A stretch of DNA of 64,000 bases from Firmicutes bacterium UBA3553 (GCA_002381185.1 DFOA01000033.1:16925-80924), one strand, 5' to 3'. Numbered from the stretch's first letter, positions 42,377 to 51,784 are shown. Numbers and translations are program-made. Notes: generated by a model not told the origin, from the sequence alone.

Positions 42377-44509
42377 ATGAAATTAATAGTTACGGAAAAA
42401 CCGTCTGTAGCCAAGGATATTGCCAAGGTTTTGAATATAAACAGAAGCAGAGATGGTTACATGGAAAACAGCGAATACATAATTACCTGGTGTGTAGGGC
42501 ATTTAATCCAGCTTGCATATCCGGAGGAGTATGATCCTAAATATAAGGGGTGGAATATCAATGATCTGCCTATTTTTCCGAGACAATTCAAGTATATGGT
42601 CAACCCTTCCACAGCAAAGCAGTATGAAACAGTTAAATCTCTTATGCTCAGTGACACCGTTGAAGAAATAATATGTGCAACAGATGCCGGACGTGAAGGA
42701 CAGCTTATTTTTGGTTATGTGTATATAAACTCAGGCTGCAGAAAACCGGTTAAAAGGTTATGGATAAGCAGCATGACTGATGAAGCAATAGAGGAAGGAT
42801 TCAATAATTTAAAGGATAACAAGGAATATTTCAGCCTTTATCAATCTGCCAGAGCACGCTCCGAGGCCGATTGGCTTGTAGGAATCAATGCTACAAGGCT
42901 GTTTACGGTCAAATATAATCAAATGCTTACAATAGGCAGGGTTCAGACACCTACATTGTCCCTCATAGTGCAAAGACAAAAAGAAATTGATAATTTCGTT
43001 TCACAGCCTTTCTATGAGGTCGCAGCAGACTGTGAAATGTTTGTTGCCACATGGTTCAACAAGGATGGAACAAGGATTGATAAAGTAGAGAAAGCCGAAC
43101 AAATAGCAGAAAGATGCAGAAATAAAGAAGCGACAGTTATAAAGCTTAAAACTAAAAGGGCCACTGTAGAAAGACCTTTGCTTTATGACTTGACAGAGCT
43201 TCAAAGAGATGGGAACAGAAGATACGGTTATTCTGCGGAGCAGACATTGGATGCGGCACAGAACTTATATGAAAAATACAAGCTTGCCACATATCCGAGA
43301 ACTGATTCCAGATATTTGACAAAAGACATGAAATCAAAAATTCCTGAACTTCTTCAAAATATCAAGATTGGATATCAAGGGCCAGAGGGTACCGGATACT
43401 GCGTTGACAAGGTTATTAAACAAAAAATAAATGCAGATAAGAGAGTCATAGATGATTCAAAGGTTACTGATCATCATGCAATTATTGTGACTCCGAATAT
43501 AAGAAATTCTGCAGGAATAAAACTCCCTGAAAAAGAAGAAAATATTCTGAGACTCATAGTTGCAAGATTCATCTGCGTATTTGACAGAAAACAGGAATAT
43601 GACCAAACTGACCTTGAAATCCAAATTGAAAAGGATAAATTCAAAGCAAGAGGAAAAAAGGTAGTTATACCGGGTTGGAAGGAAATTGAGGATATAATGC
43701 TGGGCAAGATAAAGGAAGATACCGATGATAAGGAAATTACCGTAAATCTTGCTGAGGGTGATAAATTGTCTCCCAAGGAAATTAAGGTGCTTACAAAGAA
43801 AACATCTCCGCCTAAGCCATATACAGAAGCAACCCTTCTTACAGCAATGGAAACCGCAGGAAAGCAGATAGAGGACGAAAAACTCAGAGACGAAATGAAA
43901 TCTATAGGCCTGGGAACTCCTGCAACAAGAGCAGGGATAATAGAAAAGCTCATATCGGTAGGGTATATAAAGAGAAATAAGAAAAATCTTGTTCCAACAC
44001 AAAATGGAATTCAACTTATAGAAATAGTTCATGAGAAGCTTAAAAAACCTGACCTGACAGGAGAATGGGAAAGCGAACTGGGTAAAATAGCAAAGAAAGA
44101 AGCATCATCAAAGGATTTCATAGTAGATATAAAAAAGTATGTTGCTGAAATAATTTTAGAAGGAAGACAGAGTTCAACCAAAAATGTGAACTTTGAACAA
44201 ACAGCAAAAAAAAACAAAAGAGAAATTGTAGGAATATGTCCAAGGTGCGGAAGAGAAATTTATGAAAATAAAAAAAGTTTTTTTTGTGCAGGATATAAAA
44301 ATTTTCCTTCTTGCAAATTTTCAATGTGGAAAGAAGACAAATCATTGCAGGACAAGGGCATTGAATTAACAAGGGAAGTGGCGTCTGAGCTTTTGAAAAA
44401 TAAGCAAGCGGAGGTCACTGCAAAACTAAATGAAAAAGAATATAATTATACATTAAAATTAGTAGATGATGGATTTAAAGCAGGGTATTTGTTTGCGGTA
44501 AATAATTGA
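42377..44509 (+). CDS. topB: DNA topoisomerase III
   Basis: A 710-residue type IA topoisomerase that relaxes or decatenates DNA by single-strand passage. The Toprim domain begins 'KLIVTEKPSVAKDIA', with acidic 'CATDAGREGQLIF'. The active-site Tyr306 lies in 'ATYPRTDSRYL'. The sequence 'IGLGTPATRAGIIEKLI' is a further family motif. A C-terminal zinc-ribbon-like segment ('CPRCGREIYENKKSFFCAG') follows at ~615. The length fits chromosomal TopB rather than short plasmid TraE forms. ATG behind AAAGGAAG; a single gene. Confidence 0.96.
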   Translation: MKLIVTEKPSVAKDIAKVLNINRSRDGYMENSEYIITWCVGHLIQLAYPEEYDPKYKGWNINDLPIFPRQFKYMVNPSTAKQYETVKSLMLSDTVEEIICATDAGREGQLIFGYVYINSGCRKPVKRLWISSMTDEAIEEGFNNLKDNKEYFSLYQSARARSEADWLVGINATRLFTVKYNQMLTIGRVQTPTLSLIVQRQKEIDNFVSQPFYEVAADCEMFVATWFNKDGTRIDKVEKAEQIAERCRNKEATVIKLKTKRATVERPLLYDLTELQRDGNRRYGYSAEQTLDAAQNLYEKYKLATYPRTDSRYLTKDMKSKIPELLQNIKIGYQGPEGTGYCVDKVIKQKINADKRVIDDSKVTDHHAIIVTPNIRNSAGIKLPEKEENILRLIVARFICVFDRKQEYDQTDLEIQIEKDKFKARGKKVVIPGWKEIEDIMLGKIKEDTDDKEITVNLAEGDKLSPKEIKVLTKKTSPPKPYTEATLLTAMETAGKQIEDEKLRDEMKSIGLGTPATRAGIIEKLISVGYIKRNKKNLVPTQNGIQLIEIVHEKLKKPDLTGEWESELGKIAKKEASSKDFIVDIKKYVAEIILEGRQSSTKNVNFEQTAKKNKREIVGICPRCGREIYENKKSFFCAGYKNFPSCKFSMWKEDKSLQDKGIELTREVASELLKNKQAEVTAKLNEKEYNYTLKLVDDGFKAGYLFAVNN

Positions 44510-44717
44510 AAAATGCAGGGATATTCAATGCTCTTGCATTACTATAGGTATAAAAAGAAAATAAAAGTATAAGTAAGATTTGGCAGGATAAAACAACTTA
44601 AAACTATTAAATTTTAAGAAAAACGACAAAAAATGAATTATTTTGCAAAATACGAATAATTGCTAAAATATTTTATTTATAATAGAATACACAAGAATAA
44701 AATAGAAGGAGCATAAA

Positions 44718-45854
44718 ATGGAATTTTTAACGCAAGGTATTACTCAGATTACATGGCAGCAAATATTAATGTGGATAATAGGAGGTGCCCTGATATATTT
44801 AGCAATAGCAAAGGAATTGGAACCGGCACTCTTATTGCCCATGGGATTTGGAGCAATTTTAGTTAACATACCCATGTCCGGAGTTTTGAATCAGACATTA
44901 GCGGGAATCGGAGAGGTTAAAGGAATCATAGACTGGCTTTTTGAAGTGGGGATAGAATCATCCGAAATGATGCCTCTGCTGCTTTTCATAGGAATAGGAG
45001 CAATGATTGATTTTGGACCGCTTTTGTCAAACCCGAGACTTTTATTGTTTGGAGCGGCAGCGCAATTTGGTATATTTGCAACAATAACAGTTGCTGCACT
45101 GCTAAAGTTTCCTATTCATGATGCAGCCTCAATAGGAATTATAGGAGCAGCTGACGGACCCACATCCATATTGGTTTCCCAGGTATTAAAAAGCAATTAC
45201 ATAGGACCCATAGCGGTGGCTGCTTATTCATACATGGCATTGGTTCCGATTATCCAGCCTTTCGCAATAAAGCTTTGCACAACAGAAAAAGACAGAAAAA
45301 TAAGAATGAAATATAATCCGAAAAGTGTTACAAGAATGACACGATTGCTGTTCCCAATAATGGTTACCATAATAGCAGGCTTAGTGGCTCCGGCATCAAT
45401 AGCACTTGTGGGATTCTTAATGTTCGGAAATTTAATAAGAGAATGCGGAGTGTTAAGATCATTATCAGAAACAGCACAAAAGGATTTAGTTAATTTAATT
45501 ACACTGCTTTTGGGAATAACTATCTCAGCAAGCATGAAAGCTGAAGTCTTTGTTTCATTTAACACATTGCTGATAATGGGACTGGGGTTATTGGCATTTG
45601 TATTTGATACAATTGCAGGAGTAATGTTTGCTAAATTCTTAAATTTATTCTTAAAGGAAAAAATTAATCCAATGGTTGGAGCGGCGGGTATTTCTGCCTT
45701 CCCTATGTCTTCGAGAGTTATACAAAAAATGGGACTGGAAGCAGACTCACAAAATCACTTGCTTATGCACGCAGTAGGAGCAAATGTAGCAGGTCAAATT
45801 GCATCAGTTATAGCGGGAGGCGTTATAATTGGTCTTGTTCCAGGATTGATGTAG
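44718..45854 (+). CDS. oadB: Na+-translocating decarboxylase, beta subunit (OadB/GcdB/MmdB family)
   Basis: A 378-residue membrane subunit with about nine helices; ATG behind GAAGGAGC. 'IGIIGAADGPTSILVS' carries the Na+-pathway Asp of the family, and 'GAMIDFGPLLSNPRLLLFGAAAQ' and 'GAAGISAFPMSSRVIQ' are hallmark segments. It pumps Na+ as carboxybiotin is decarboxylated. Only a gamma subunit follows; no alpha (carboxyltransferase) or biotin carrier gene is in the window, so the partner enzyme (oxaloacetate, methylmalonyl-CoA or glutaconyl-CoA decarboxylase) is unknown. Confidence 0.92.
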   Translation: MEFLTQGITQITWQQILMWIIGGALIYLAIAKELEPALLLPMGFGAILVNIPMSGVLNQTLAGIGEVKGIIDWLFEVGIESSEMMPLLLFIGIGAMIDFGPLLSNPRLLLFGAAAQFGIFATITVAALLKFPIHDAASIGIIGAADGPTSILVSQVLKSNYIGPIAVAAYSYMALVPIIQPFAIKLCTTEKDRKIRMKYNPKSVTRMTRLLFPIMVTIIAGLVAPASIALVGFLMFGNLIRECGVLRSLSETAQKDLVNLITLLLGITISASMKAEVFVSFNTLLIMGLGLLAFVFDTIAGVMFAKFLNLFLKEKINPMVGAAGISAFPMSSRVIQKMGLEADSQNHLLMHAVGANVAGQIASVIAGGVIIGLVPGLM

Positions 45855-45865
45855 GAGGTTGGAAT

Positions 45866-46000
45866 ATGAGTATAAATATTGAAAGTGTAATGAATTCCTT
45901 AAAGCTTATGGTAATGGGAATGGCAGCCATATTCATGGTTATAATAATAATATACGCAGCTGTAACTTTGATGCTTAAAACAACAGCTGAAAAGAAATAA
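45866..46000 (+). CDS. Na+-decarboxylase gamma subunit (OadG-like), 44 residues
   Basis: A small gene of 44 codons, ATG at 45866 behind GTAGGAGG, 11 bases after oadB. The protein is 'MSINIESVMNSLKLMVMGM' followed by one hydrophobic helix (~residues 18-36, 'AAIFMVIIIIYAAVTLML') and a basic tail. The position right after the beta subunit and the single N-terminal helix are typical of OadG, which anchors and stabilises the complex. It is shorter than many OadG proteins because the C-terminal soluble domain is missing. Confidence 0.8.
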   Translation: MSINIESVMNSLKLMVMGMAAIFMVIIIIYAAVTLMLKTTAEKK

Positions 46001-46039
46001 TATAATTAGAAAATATTGCAGAATCGAGGGAAATGACTA

Positions 46040-46411
46040 ATGAAATCATCAAAATTCAAACTAGCAGCCGTTATTTTGGTTATAGTCGTTTTTGCCTCGA
46101 TTTTTTTTATTGCATCAGGCAGTCATGGCTCAAGTGATGCTGCATTTTATCAGCCTTCGCTTAAAAACATAAATGAAGAAGAATTAATAAATAGTTATGA
46201 AAACTCTCAATTTTTAAAATGGAGCAGAAATATAATCTTATATTTAAATATGGAGTATATTCTATTCAGTATTTTGATTTATTCTGATTTGTTTAAACTC
46301 AAATCTTCTGAACTCATAAATGCTGTATTAAGATTTTACAGTTATAGCGTATTTGTTGTGTTCTTTATGAACAAGAAGGATGGTAAAAAAGATAATTATG
46401 TTTATTCATAA
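46040..46411 (+). CDS. Small membrane protein upstream of secD, function unknown
   Basis: A 123-residue protein, ATG at 46040 behind GAGGGAA. It has an N-terminal helix (~8-26), possibly an uncleaved signal, a polar stretch containing 'GSHGSSDAAFYQPS', and two further hydrophobic segments (~65-84 and ~96-111), and it ends in a basic, Lys-rich tail. I recognise no family. It is 31 bases before secD on the same strand and probably shares the operon. Confidence 0.55.
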   Translation: MKSSKFKLAAVILVIVVFASIFFIASGSHGSSDAAFYQPSLKNINEEELINSYENSQFLKWSRNIILYLNMEYILFSILIYSDLFKLKSSELINAVLRFYSYSVFVVFFMNKKDGKKDNYVYS

Positions 46412-46442
46412 TCATTAAAATTAAAAATATATAGGAGGAAAA

Positions 46443-47708
46443 ATGAAAACTAATAAACATATTTACATTCTTGTTATGCTTTTAATCGCAGGAATTGCAC
46501 TGACTGCAGTGTTTGGTATAAATGTAGGATCAATTCAAGTAAAAGGCATGAAGGATATAAGATTTGGAATAGATATAAGAGGTGGGGTAGAAGCTATTTT
46601 TGAACCTGCCAATCTAGACAGAATTCCAACAGAAAGTGAGCTGGAATCAGCGAGAGTAATAATGGAAACCAGGATGGACGCCCAAAATATCCTGGACAGA
46701 GAAATAACTATAGATAAGAATACAGGGCATATTATAATCAGATTTCCGTGGAAGTCAGGAGAAACAGATTTCAATCCACAAAAGGCAATAGCTGAGCTTG
46801 GTGAAACAGCCAGGCTAACATTCAGGGACCCTCAAGGCAACATTTTAGTTGAAGGTAAGGATGTTAAAGAAAGCAAGGTTCAATTGGATAAAAAGACCAA
46901 TCAGCCTGTAGTTACACTGGAATTTAATGAAAAGGGAGCAAAAGCATTCGAGGAAGCAACTGAAAAGCTAGTAAATCAGCATATTTCCATTTACATGGAT
47001 GAAACTCTGATATCCGCTCCTACAGTAACGCAAAAGATTACAGGAGGAAATTCTGTCATAACAAATATGGAAAGTGCTGAGGAAGCAAAAAGTTTATCTG
47101 ACAAAATAAATTCAGGTGCACTTCCGTTTTCATTAGTATCTAAAAATCACAGCACTATTACGCCTACAATGGGCTCAGGGGCACTGGATGTTATGATAAA
47201 GGCGGGCTTGATTGCATTTGCTGCAGTTTGTATTTTTATGATAATATATTATAAGTTGTTGGGAGTTGTAGCATGTTTTGCGCTGCTTTTACAGATTTCT
47301 GTTCAGATGCTTGCTCTTTCAATACCTCAAATTACTCTTACAATAACAGGAATAGCGGGTATTATTCTTTCAATTGGAATGGGTGTCGATGCCAATGTAA
47401 TAATTTACGAAAGAATAAAAGAAGAGTTAGGTGGAGGAAAAACACTGGGATATTCCATAGATACCGGATATGATAAAGCATTTTCAGCAGTTTTTGACGG
47501 CAATATCACAACAATAGCAGCAGCTGTAATAATGATGATATTTGGGACGGGATCTATGCTGTCATTTGGATATACGCTTATGGTCGGATGTATACTTAAT
47601 TTTGTTTCAGGAGTAACAGCATCAAAAATAATGACAAAATCCATGAGCTTGAACGAAGCATTTATGAAAAAATCCCTTTATGGAATGAAAGTAAAGGAGG
47701 CAAGATAA
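46443..47708 (+). CDS. secD: Protein translocase accessory subunit SecD
   Basis: A 421-residue inner-membrane protein; ATG behind AGGAGG. It has an N-terminal helix, then 'GIDIRGGVEAIFEP' (the family's D-x-x-G-G motif), a short external P1-type domain with 'RLTFRDPQGN', and five C-terminal helices that include 'GIAGIILSIGMGVDANVIIYERIKEEL'. With SecF it uses the ion gradient to help release proteins exported by SecYEG. Its stop codon overlaps the secF start (TAATG). Confidence 0.96.
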   Translation: MKTNKHIYILVMLLIAGIALTAVFGINVGSIQVKGMKDIRFGIDIRGGVEAIFEPANLDRIPTESELESARVIMETRMDAQNILDREITIDKNTGHIIIRFPWKSGETDFNPQKAIAELGETARLTFRDPQGNILVEGKDVKESKVQLDKKTNQPVVTLEFNEKGAKAFEEATEKLVNQHISIYMDETLISAPTVTQKITGGNSVITNMESAEEAKSLSDKINSGALPFSLVSKNHSTITPTMGSGALDVMIKAGLIAFAAVCIFMIIYYKLLGVVACFALLLQISVQMLALSIPQITLTITGIAGIILSIGMGVDANVIIYERIKEELGGGKTLGYSIDTGYDKAFSAVFDGNITTIAAAVIMMIFGTGSMLSFGYTLMVGCILNFVSGVTASKIMTKSMSLNEAFMKKSLYGMKVKEAR

Positions 47709-48622
47709 TGATTAAATTTTATGAAAAAAGAAAGATATTTTTTGCGATTTCCTTAATTATTATGATTATAGGGGTTGTTTCATTATTTACAAACGGAATT
47801 AATTTATCAATTCAGTTTAAAGGCGGCGCCATTATAAAATATTCATACACAGGGGAAATTGATGCAGGTAAAGTGTCTGACAAGGCGACTGAAGTTCTAA
47901 ACAGAAATACGGAAGTTCAATTAACAGATGATTTGGCTACTGGAAGTAAGAAAATAGTGTTGAACCTATCAGGCAACAGCGGTCTTGAAGCCGGTGAGCA
48001 GGAAGAACTTGACAGGGCGTTAAAAGAAGGGTTTCCTGAAGCTGATTTGACTCTTGCTGAGTCTAATGTTGTGGAACCGTTCATCGGAAACAGATTTTTA
48101 ATAAACGGATTAACGGCAATAGCCTTAACTTCATTGTTTATAATCATTTATGTAAGATTCAGATTTAAAAAAATATCAGGGACATCAGCAGGTGTTATCG
48201 GGTTAGTTGCGCTGCTTCATGATATATTAATCGTGTTCTTCACCTTTATAATATTTAAAATGCCGATTAATGATTCTTTTATTGCAGTTACACTTACAAT
48301 AATAGGTTATTCAATTAACGATACAATTGTAATCTACGACAGAATAAGAGAAAATAAGCCGTATTTTGAGAAGAAGTCTTTTGAGGAACTGGTTGATACA
48401 AGTATAAATCAAACTTTGTCAAGGTCAATCAAAACAAGCGTAACAACAGGATTAAGTATTGTAATAGTATGCGTACTTGCCTACATTTATAACATTGATT
48501 CCATAAAGACATTTGCTATACCTATGTTGGTGGGTATAGTCAGCGGGTGTTATTCAACTGTATGCCTGGCAGGTCCGATGCTTGTTATGTGGCATAATAA
48601 AAAACAGGAATCAGCATTATAA
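47708..48622 (+). CDS. secF: Protein translocase accessory subunit SecF
   Basis: A 304-residue partner of SecD, translationally coupled to it. Six helices; motifs 'INLSIQFKGGAIIKYSY', 'VVGL/GVIGLVALLHDILIVFFTF' and 'LTIIGYSINDTIVIYDRIREN' are typical. No fusion with SecD, as is usual in clostridia. Confidence 0.95.
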   Translation: MIKFYEKRKIFFAISLIIMIIGVVSLFTNGINLSIQFKGGAIIKYSYTGEIDAGKVSDKATEVLNRNTEVQLTDDLATGSKKIVLNLSGNSGLEAGEQEELDRALKEGFPEADLTLAESNVVEPFIGNRFLINGLTAIALTSLFIIIYVRFRFKKISGTSAGVIGLVALLHDILIVFFTFIIFKMPINDSFIAVTLTIIGYSINDTIVIYDRIRENKPYFEKKSFEELVDTSINQTLSRSIKTSVTTGLSIVIVCVLAYIYNIDSIKTFAIPMLVGIVSGCYSTVCLAGPMLVMWHNKKQESAL

Positions 48623-48633
48623 TGGAGGCATAC

Positions 48634-49050
48634 ATGAAAGAATATGTTAATTCAAGATTGGTAAAATCAGAAGAGTTAAATCACCATGGCACATTATTTG
48701 CCGGAAGGACAGCTGAGTGGTTTGTTGAATCAGCATTTATAGCAGCCGCATCGACTGTAGGTAATCCTAAAAATGTAGTGTGCTTAAATATTCACGGACT
48801 GTTGTTCAGACACCCGGTAAATAGCGGTGATATAGTTAAATTTATAAGCAAGGTCGTTCATCTGGGAAAAACCAGCATTATAGTTTATACAAAAATGGAA
48901 ACAGAACTTGCAAAAACAACTCCCGTAGAAGGTTTTATAACATTTATATCAGTAGATGAAAATGGAAATAAATTACCTCATGGGCTGGTTATAGATGAAA
49001 CACATGATGAAAAAGAACTGGAATTAAGAGAAAAAGCAAGAAACTTATAG
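48634..49050 (+). CDS. Hotdog-fold acyl-CoA thioesterase (YciA-like)
   Basis: A 138-residue protein. The start at 48634 has GGAGG five bases upstream; the ATG at 48622 overlaps the secF stop and has no RBS of its own. 'NHHGTLFAGRTAEWFVESAFIAA' contains the hotdog helix with the catalytic-type acidic residue, and 'GDIVKFISKVVHLGKTSIIVYTKM' is the central sheet. It probably hydrolyses short or medium acyl-CoA; the physiological substrate is unclear. Co-transcribed with secDF. Confidence 0.85.
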   Translation: MKEYVNSRLVKSEELNHHGTLFAGRTAEWFVESAFIAAASTVGNPKNVVCLNIHGLLFRHPVNSGDIVKFISKVVHLGKTSIIVYTKMETELAKTTPVEGFITFISVDENGNKLPHGLVIDETHDEKELELREKARNL

Positions 49051-49107
49051 TGAATTTAATTTGCAGGCTGTTGCATTAGCCGGATTCATGTCATTTTAGG
49101 CGATAGC

Positions 49108-49142
49108 AAAGAATCTCATCTTTAAACATGAGATTCTTTATG
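49108..49142 (+). terminator. Terminator after the secDF-thioesterase operon, built on a repeat remnant
   Basis: AAAGAATCTCAT (49108-49119) pairs exactly with ATGAGATTCTTT (49128-49139). The bases before it (49088-49107, TGTCATTTTAGGCGATAGC) look like the decayed left half of a TGTCATTCTGA-type repeat. Confidence 0.75.
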
Positions 49143-49211
49143 TTAACGTCCTGGTAGTGACAGTAATAATCACGGATGCAACAGTCTTTTTTATACATAA
49201 AAATACATATG

Positions 49212-49240
49212 TTGATAAAATTCGATTCATATGCTAAAAT
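49212..49240 (+). promoter_or_regulatory. Sigma-A promoter of recX
   Basis: TTGATA (49212-49217), a 17-base spacer and TAAAAT (49235-49240). Confidence 0.6.
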
Positions 49241-49264
49241 ATAGAAAATCCATGAGGATGTATT

Positions 49265-49924
49265 ATGAAGAAAATCACCAAAATAGAGTACCAAAAAAAC
49301 AATAAGAATAGAGTAAATATCTATTTGGACGATACCTTTGCATTTGGCATTGACTTAAATATTATGATCAAGTATTCCCTGGCAAAAAACATGGAACTGG
49401 AAGAAGAATTTATTGATGAGATATTAAAGTCTGAAGAAGAAATTAACATATACAACTATGCTCTGTCGGTGTTGTCAAGAAGTGCCAAGAGTGAAAAACA
49501 GCTAACTTCTAAAATGCAGGAAAAAGGATATGACAAACAATTTATTGACAACGCAATTATAAGATTAAAACAACAGAAGTACTTAGATGATGAGCGATAC
49601 AGTGAAATGCTAATTAACAGCAAAATTAATGTTTCAAAATACGGAAAAAGAAAAATAAAAGAGACCCTGTATGAAAAGGGAATAAACAGAGAGATAATTG
49701 ATGAAAAACTTAGCCAAATTTCTGAAGATGACGAATTAGAAAGAGCCTGTATTGTAGGTGCTAAAAAACTTAGAACATTAAGGGAAGAAGATACCCGCAA
49801 AATAATTATTAAATTATCTAACCACTTAATAAATAAAGGCTTTGAATTCAGTACAGTGAAAAAGGCAGTTTCAACATTGCTTGACAGAAGCTGTGATGAT
49901 TTTGACGGATTGGAAGGTTTATAA
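49265..49924 (+). CDS. recX: RecX regulatory protein
   Basis: A 219-residue all-helical protein that modulates RecA filaments. The RecX repeats are visible: 'ALSVLSRSAKSEKQLTSKM', 'KQQKYLDDERYSEMLINSK' and 'KRKIKETLYEKGINREIID'. The N-terminal ~60-residue beta-rich extension ('KITKIEYQKNNKNRVNIYLDD') is normal for clostridial RecX. recA is not adjacent and no LexA box was seen. It may share a transcript with the GGDEF-like gene 27 bases downstream. Confidence 0.92.
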   Translation: MKKITKIEYQKNNKNRVNIYLDDTFAFGIDLNIMIKYSLAKNMELEEEFIDEILKSEEEINIYNYALSVLSRSAKSEKQLTSKMQEKGYDKQFIDNAIIRLKQQKYLDDERYSEMLINSKINVSKYGKRKIKETLYEKGINREIIDEKLSQISEDDELERACIVGAKKLRTLREEDTRKIIIKLSNHLINKGFEFSTVKKAVSTLLDRSCDDFDGLEGL

Positions 49925-49951
49925 AAAGAATTAAGAAAAGGGGGCGGTAAA

Positions 49952-50839
49952 ATGATAAAATACTTAGATTACTTATCAGATGCAATAGTTAAGTGCAGAA
50001 TTATAAGAGACAGTTCAGGAAAATTTGATATTGAAGTTATATATGCAAATAAACAGGTAGAAAATCTTATGAGCATACCTGTTAAGGAATTTTTAAATAA
50101 AAAATTGACACATGTATTTCCAAAATTATTAAATTCCATATTTGACTGGCCCAAAATTTTAAGTGAAGCCGCTATGACAAGCGATCATAAAATCATCGAG
50201 CAATATATTACCGAGGTTGAAAGGTTTGTAAGGTTCAGCATATTCGGTTTTGAGAATGACACTTTCTATGTGGCAATGCAGGATTTAACAGAAAAGAAAG
50301 AAATGAAAAGATTGCTTCTTGAAAGAGAAAGAGAAATAAGTCATTTAGAGAGTGAATTGAAATCAAAAGCAAATGTGGATATGCTTACTAAATTATATAA
50401 TTTTCAATTTATGAATGAAAGTATAAAAAGCAGCATACAAAGCTATAATGAAGAAGGTGTAAACTTTTGTCTCCTTGTGCTTGATATAGATGACTTTAAG
50501 AAAATAAACAAAATTTACGGTATGAACAATGCAGATAAAATAATTCAGGATATAGCCGGCATTTTAAGCTCCAATTCAAGAAAAATAGATGTGGTTGGAA
50601 GATACGGCAATGATAAGTTCATGATTATCTTAAACAGTGTGGATATTGACATAGCAAAAATAATGACTGAAAAAATTAAAATGGAAATAGAGAGCTACAG
50701 CTTTAATTTAAACAGCAATTTAAGCGTATGCGGCTCAATTGTTGAATACGCGGGAGAGACAATAGAAGAATTTATTGAAAAATCTGAAAAACTTACAACG
50801 AAAGCTCAATCTATGGGAAAGGGCATTATATTATCATAG
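49952..50839 (+). CDS. PAS-GGDEF protein with degenerate (GNDKF) active site
   Basis: A 295-residue cytosolic protein; ATG behind AGGGGGCGG. Residues 1-115 form a PAS-like domain, ~118-138 a coiled coil ('KRLLLEREREISHLESELK') and ~140-295 a GGDEF domain ('NVDMLTKLYNFQFMNESIK', 'LVLDIDDFKKINKIYG'). The catalytic signature is 'RYGNDKFMII' in place of RYGGDEF; loss of the second Gly and the Glu argues against diguanylate cyclase activity. It may instead bind GTP or act as a sensor for a partner. Confidence 0.88.
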   Translation: MIKYLDYLSDAIVKCRIIRDSSGKFDIEVIYANKQVENLMSIPVKEFLNKKLTHVFPKLLNSIFDWPKILSEAAMTSDHKIIEQYITEVERFVRFSIFGFENDTFYVAMQDLTEKKEMKRLLLEREREISHLESELKSKANVDMLTKLYNFQFMNESIKSSIQSYNEEGVNFCLLVLDIDDFKKINKIYGMNNADKIIQDIAGILSSNSRKIDVVGRYGNDKFMIILNSVDIDIAKIMTEKIKMEIESYSFNLNSNLSVCGSIVEYAGETIEEFIEKSEKLTTKAQSMGKGIILS

Positions 50840-50850
50840 TCTATATTTAC

Positions 50851-50880
50851 GCCTGGCTAAATCAAGTCAGGCTTTTTTAT
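50851..50880 (+). terminator. Terminator after the GGDEF-like gene
   Basis: GCCTGGCT (50851-50858) pairs with AGTCAGGC (50865-50872) with one G-T pair, followed by six T's. Confidence 0.8.
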
Positions 50881-50905
50881 TTAAAAAATATTTAAGAGGA
50901 ATAAT

Positions 50906-50934
50906 TTTACAGGCAGGTTATTATCAGGTATAAT
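50906..50934 (+). promoter_or_regulatory. Sigma-A promoter of the GyrI-like gene
   Basis: TTTACA (50906-50911), a 17-base spacer and TATAAT (50929-50934). Confidence 0.65.
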
Positions 50935-50995
50935 GTTAATAGTATATTATTTTGAAGAAAAAAATCAATATGGTGACTGAGAGGAGGTATTTTGA

Positions 50996-51505
50996 ATGGT
51001 AGAAATAGTTAAGGTCTACAGAGAAAGTCTTCCGAATCTTCGTTTAATCGGAAAGCGATACACTGAGGCTGATAGAGATGAATATGGCGGATTCAGCGTA
51101 GCATGGGGCAAATGGTTTGAAAATGATTGGTTTAGTCCTTTAGAAAAACTAGGGAGTTTACCTGAAGCCGAAGGGGCATACATGGGTTGCATGAGATGTA
51201 TAGATGAATTTGAATATTGGATAGGTATGTTTTTTCCTGAGGGAACGCAGGTCCCTGATGGCTATATGTATATTGATATTCCTTCTGGAAATATAGGGAC
51301 TTGCTGGATTTACGGTAGTGAGGATAACGGGGAAATTTTTGGTCAGGAAATATATAGTATGTGTGTGTCTGAAATCATTGACAGAGGCTGGAAGTTATCA
51401 AAAAACCCCTGGGTTTTTGAACGTTATAATTGTCCGCGTTATACAACCCGTGATGAAAAAGGCAAGGTGATTTTAGACTATTGCATTTATTTGCAAGACT
51501 CATAA
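50996..51505 (+). CDS. GyrI-like effector-binding-domain protein
   Basis: A 169-residue protein; ATG behind GAGGAGG. It has the layout of a stand-alone AraC-type effector-binding (GyrI-like) domain: 'NLRLIGKRYTEADRDEYGGFSVAWGKWF', an aromatic-rich centre ('FEYWIGMFFPEGTQVPDGYMYIDIPSG') and a conserved C-terminal 'ERYNCPRY' near residue 145. There is no DNA-binding domain. Such proteins bind small hydrophobic or cationic molecules; the ligand here is unknown. It is a single gene. Confidence 0.75.
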   Translation: MVEIVKVYRESLPNLRLIGKRYTEADRDEYGGFSVAWGKWFENDWFSPLEKLGSLPEAEGAYMGCMRCIDEFEYWIGMFFPEGTQVPDGYMYIDIPSGNIGTCWIYGSEDNGEIFGQEIYSMCVSEIIDRGWKLSKNPWVFERYNCPRYTTRDEKGKVILDYCIYLQDS

Positions 51506-51750
51506 ATACATTATTACAATTAATATGTTTAAAATGGTACGAGGAAGAGGCATATGAACTGTAAATGTTATGCCGTAAGAATAAGATAGCCCCAAAAAGT
51601 AATTACCCTGCACTAACAGAGTAATTACGGCTTGAATTAAGTTGTATTTATAGGGCAGCCAACATTGGCTTGCTACCTATATACTCAAACCAATATAAAA
51701 ATACGGAAATAAAATTATTTTAAGTTACAAATTAACAAGTCTTTTTACAA

Positions 51751-51784
51751 AGCATACAGGGAACGAATCCGTTCCCTGTATGCT
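51751..51784. terminator. Perfect 15-bp hairpin at the end of the subtilase gene
   Basis: Arms 51751-51765 and 51770-51784 flank AATC. The minus-strand stop codon begins inside the right arm. The T-tract on the minus side is short (TTTG), so efficiency is uncertain. Confidence 0.65.

Noticed and set aside
43457..44032. Long open frames antisense to topB
   Set aside because: They lack RBS and family similarity and are explained by the codon composition of topB on the other strand.
44640..44700. Sigma-54 or sigma-A promoter for oadB
   Set aside because: TTGC and TATAAT elements occur, but no pair has correct spacing (the best is 12 bases), so no call is made.
51760..51776. GAAC-N6-GTTC as a LexA box near the subtilase gene
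   Set aside because: The spacer is six bases instead of four and it is the tip of a terminator-like hairpin.
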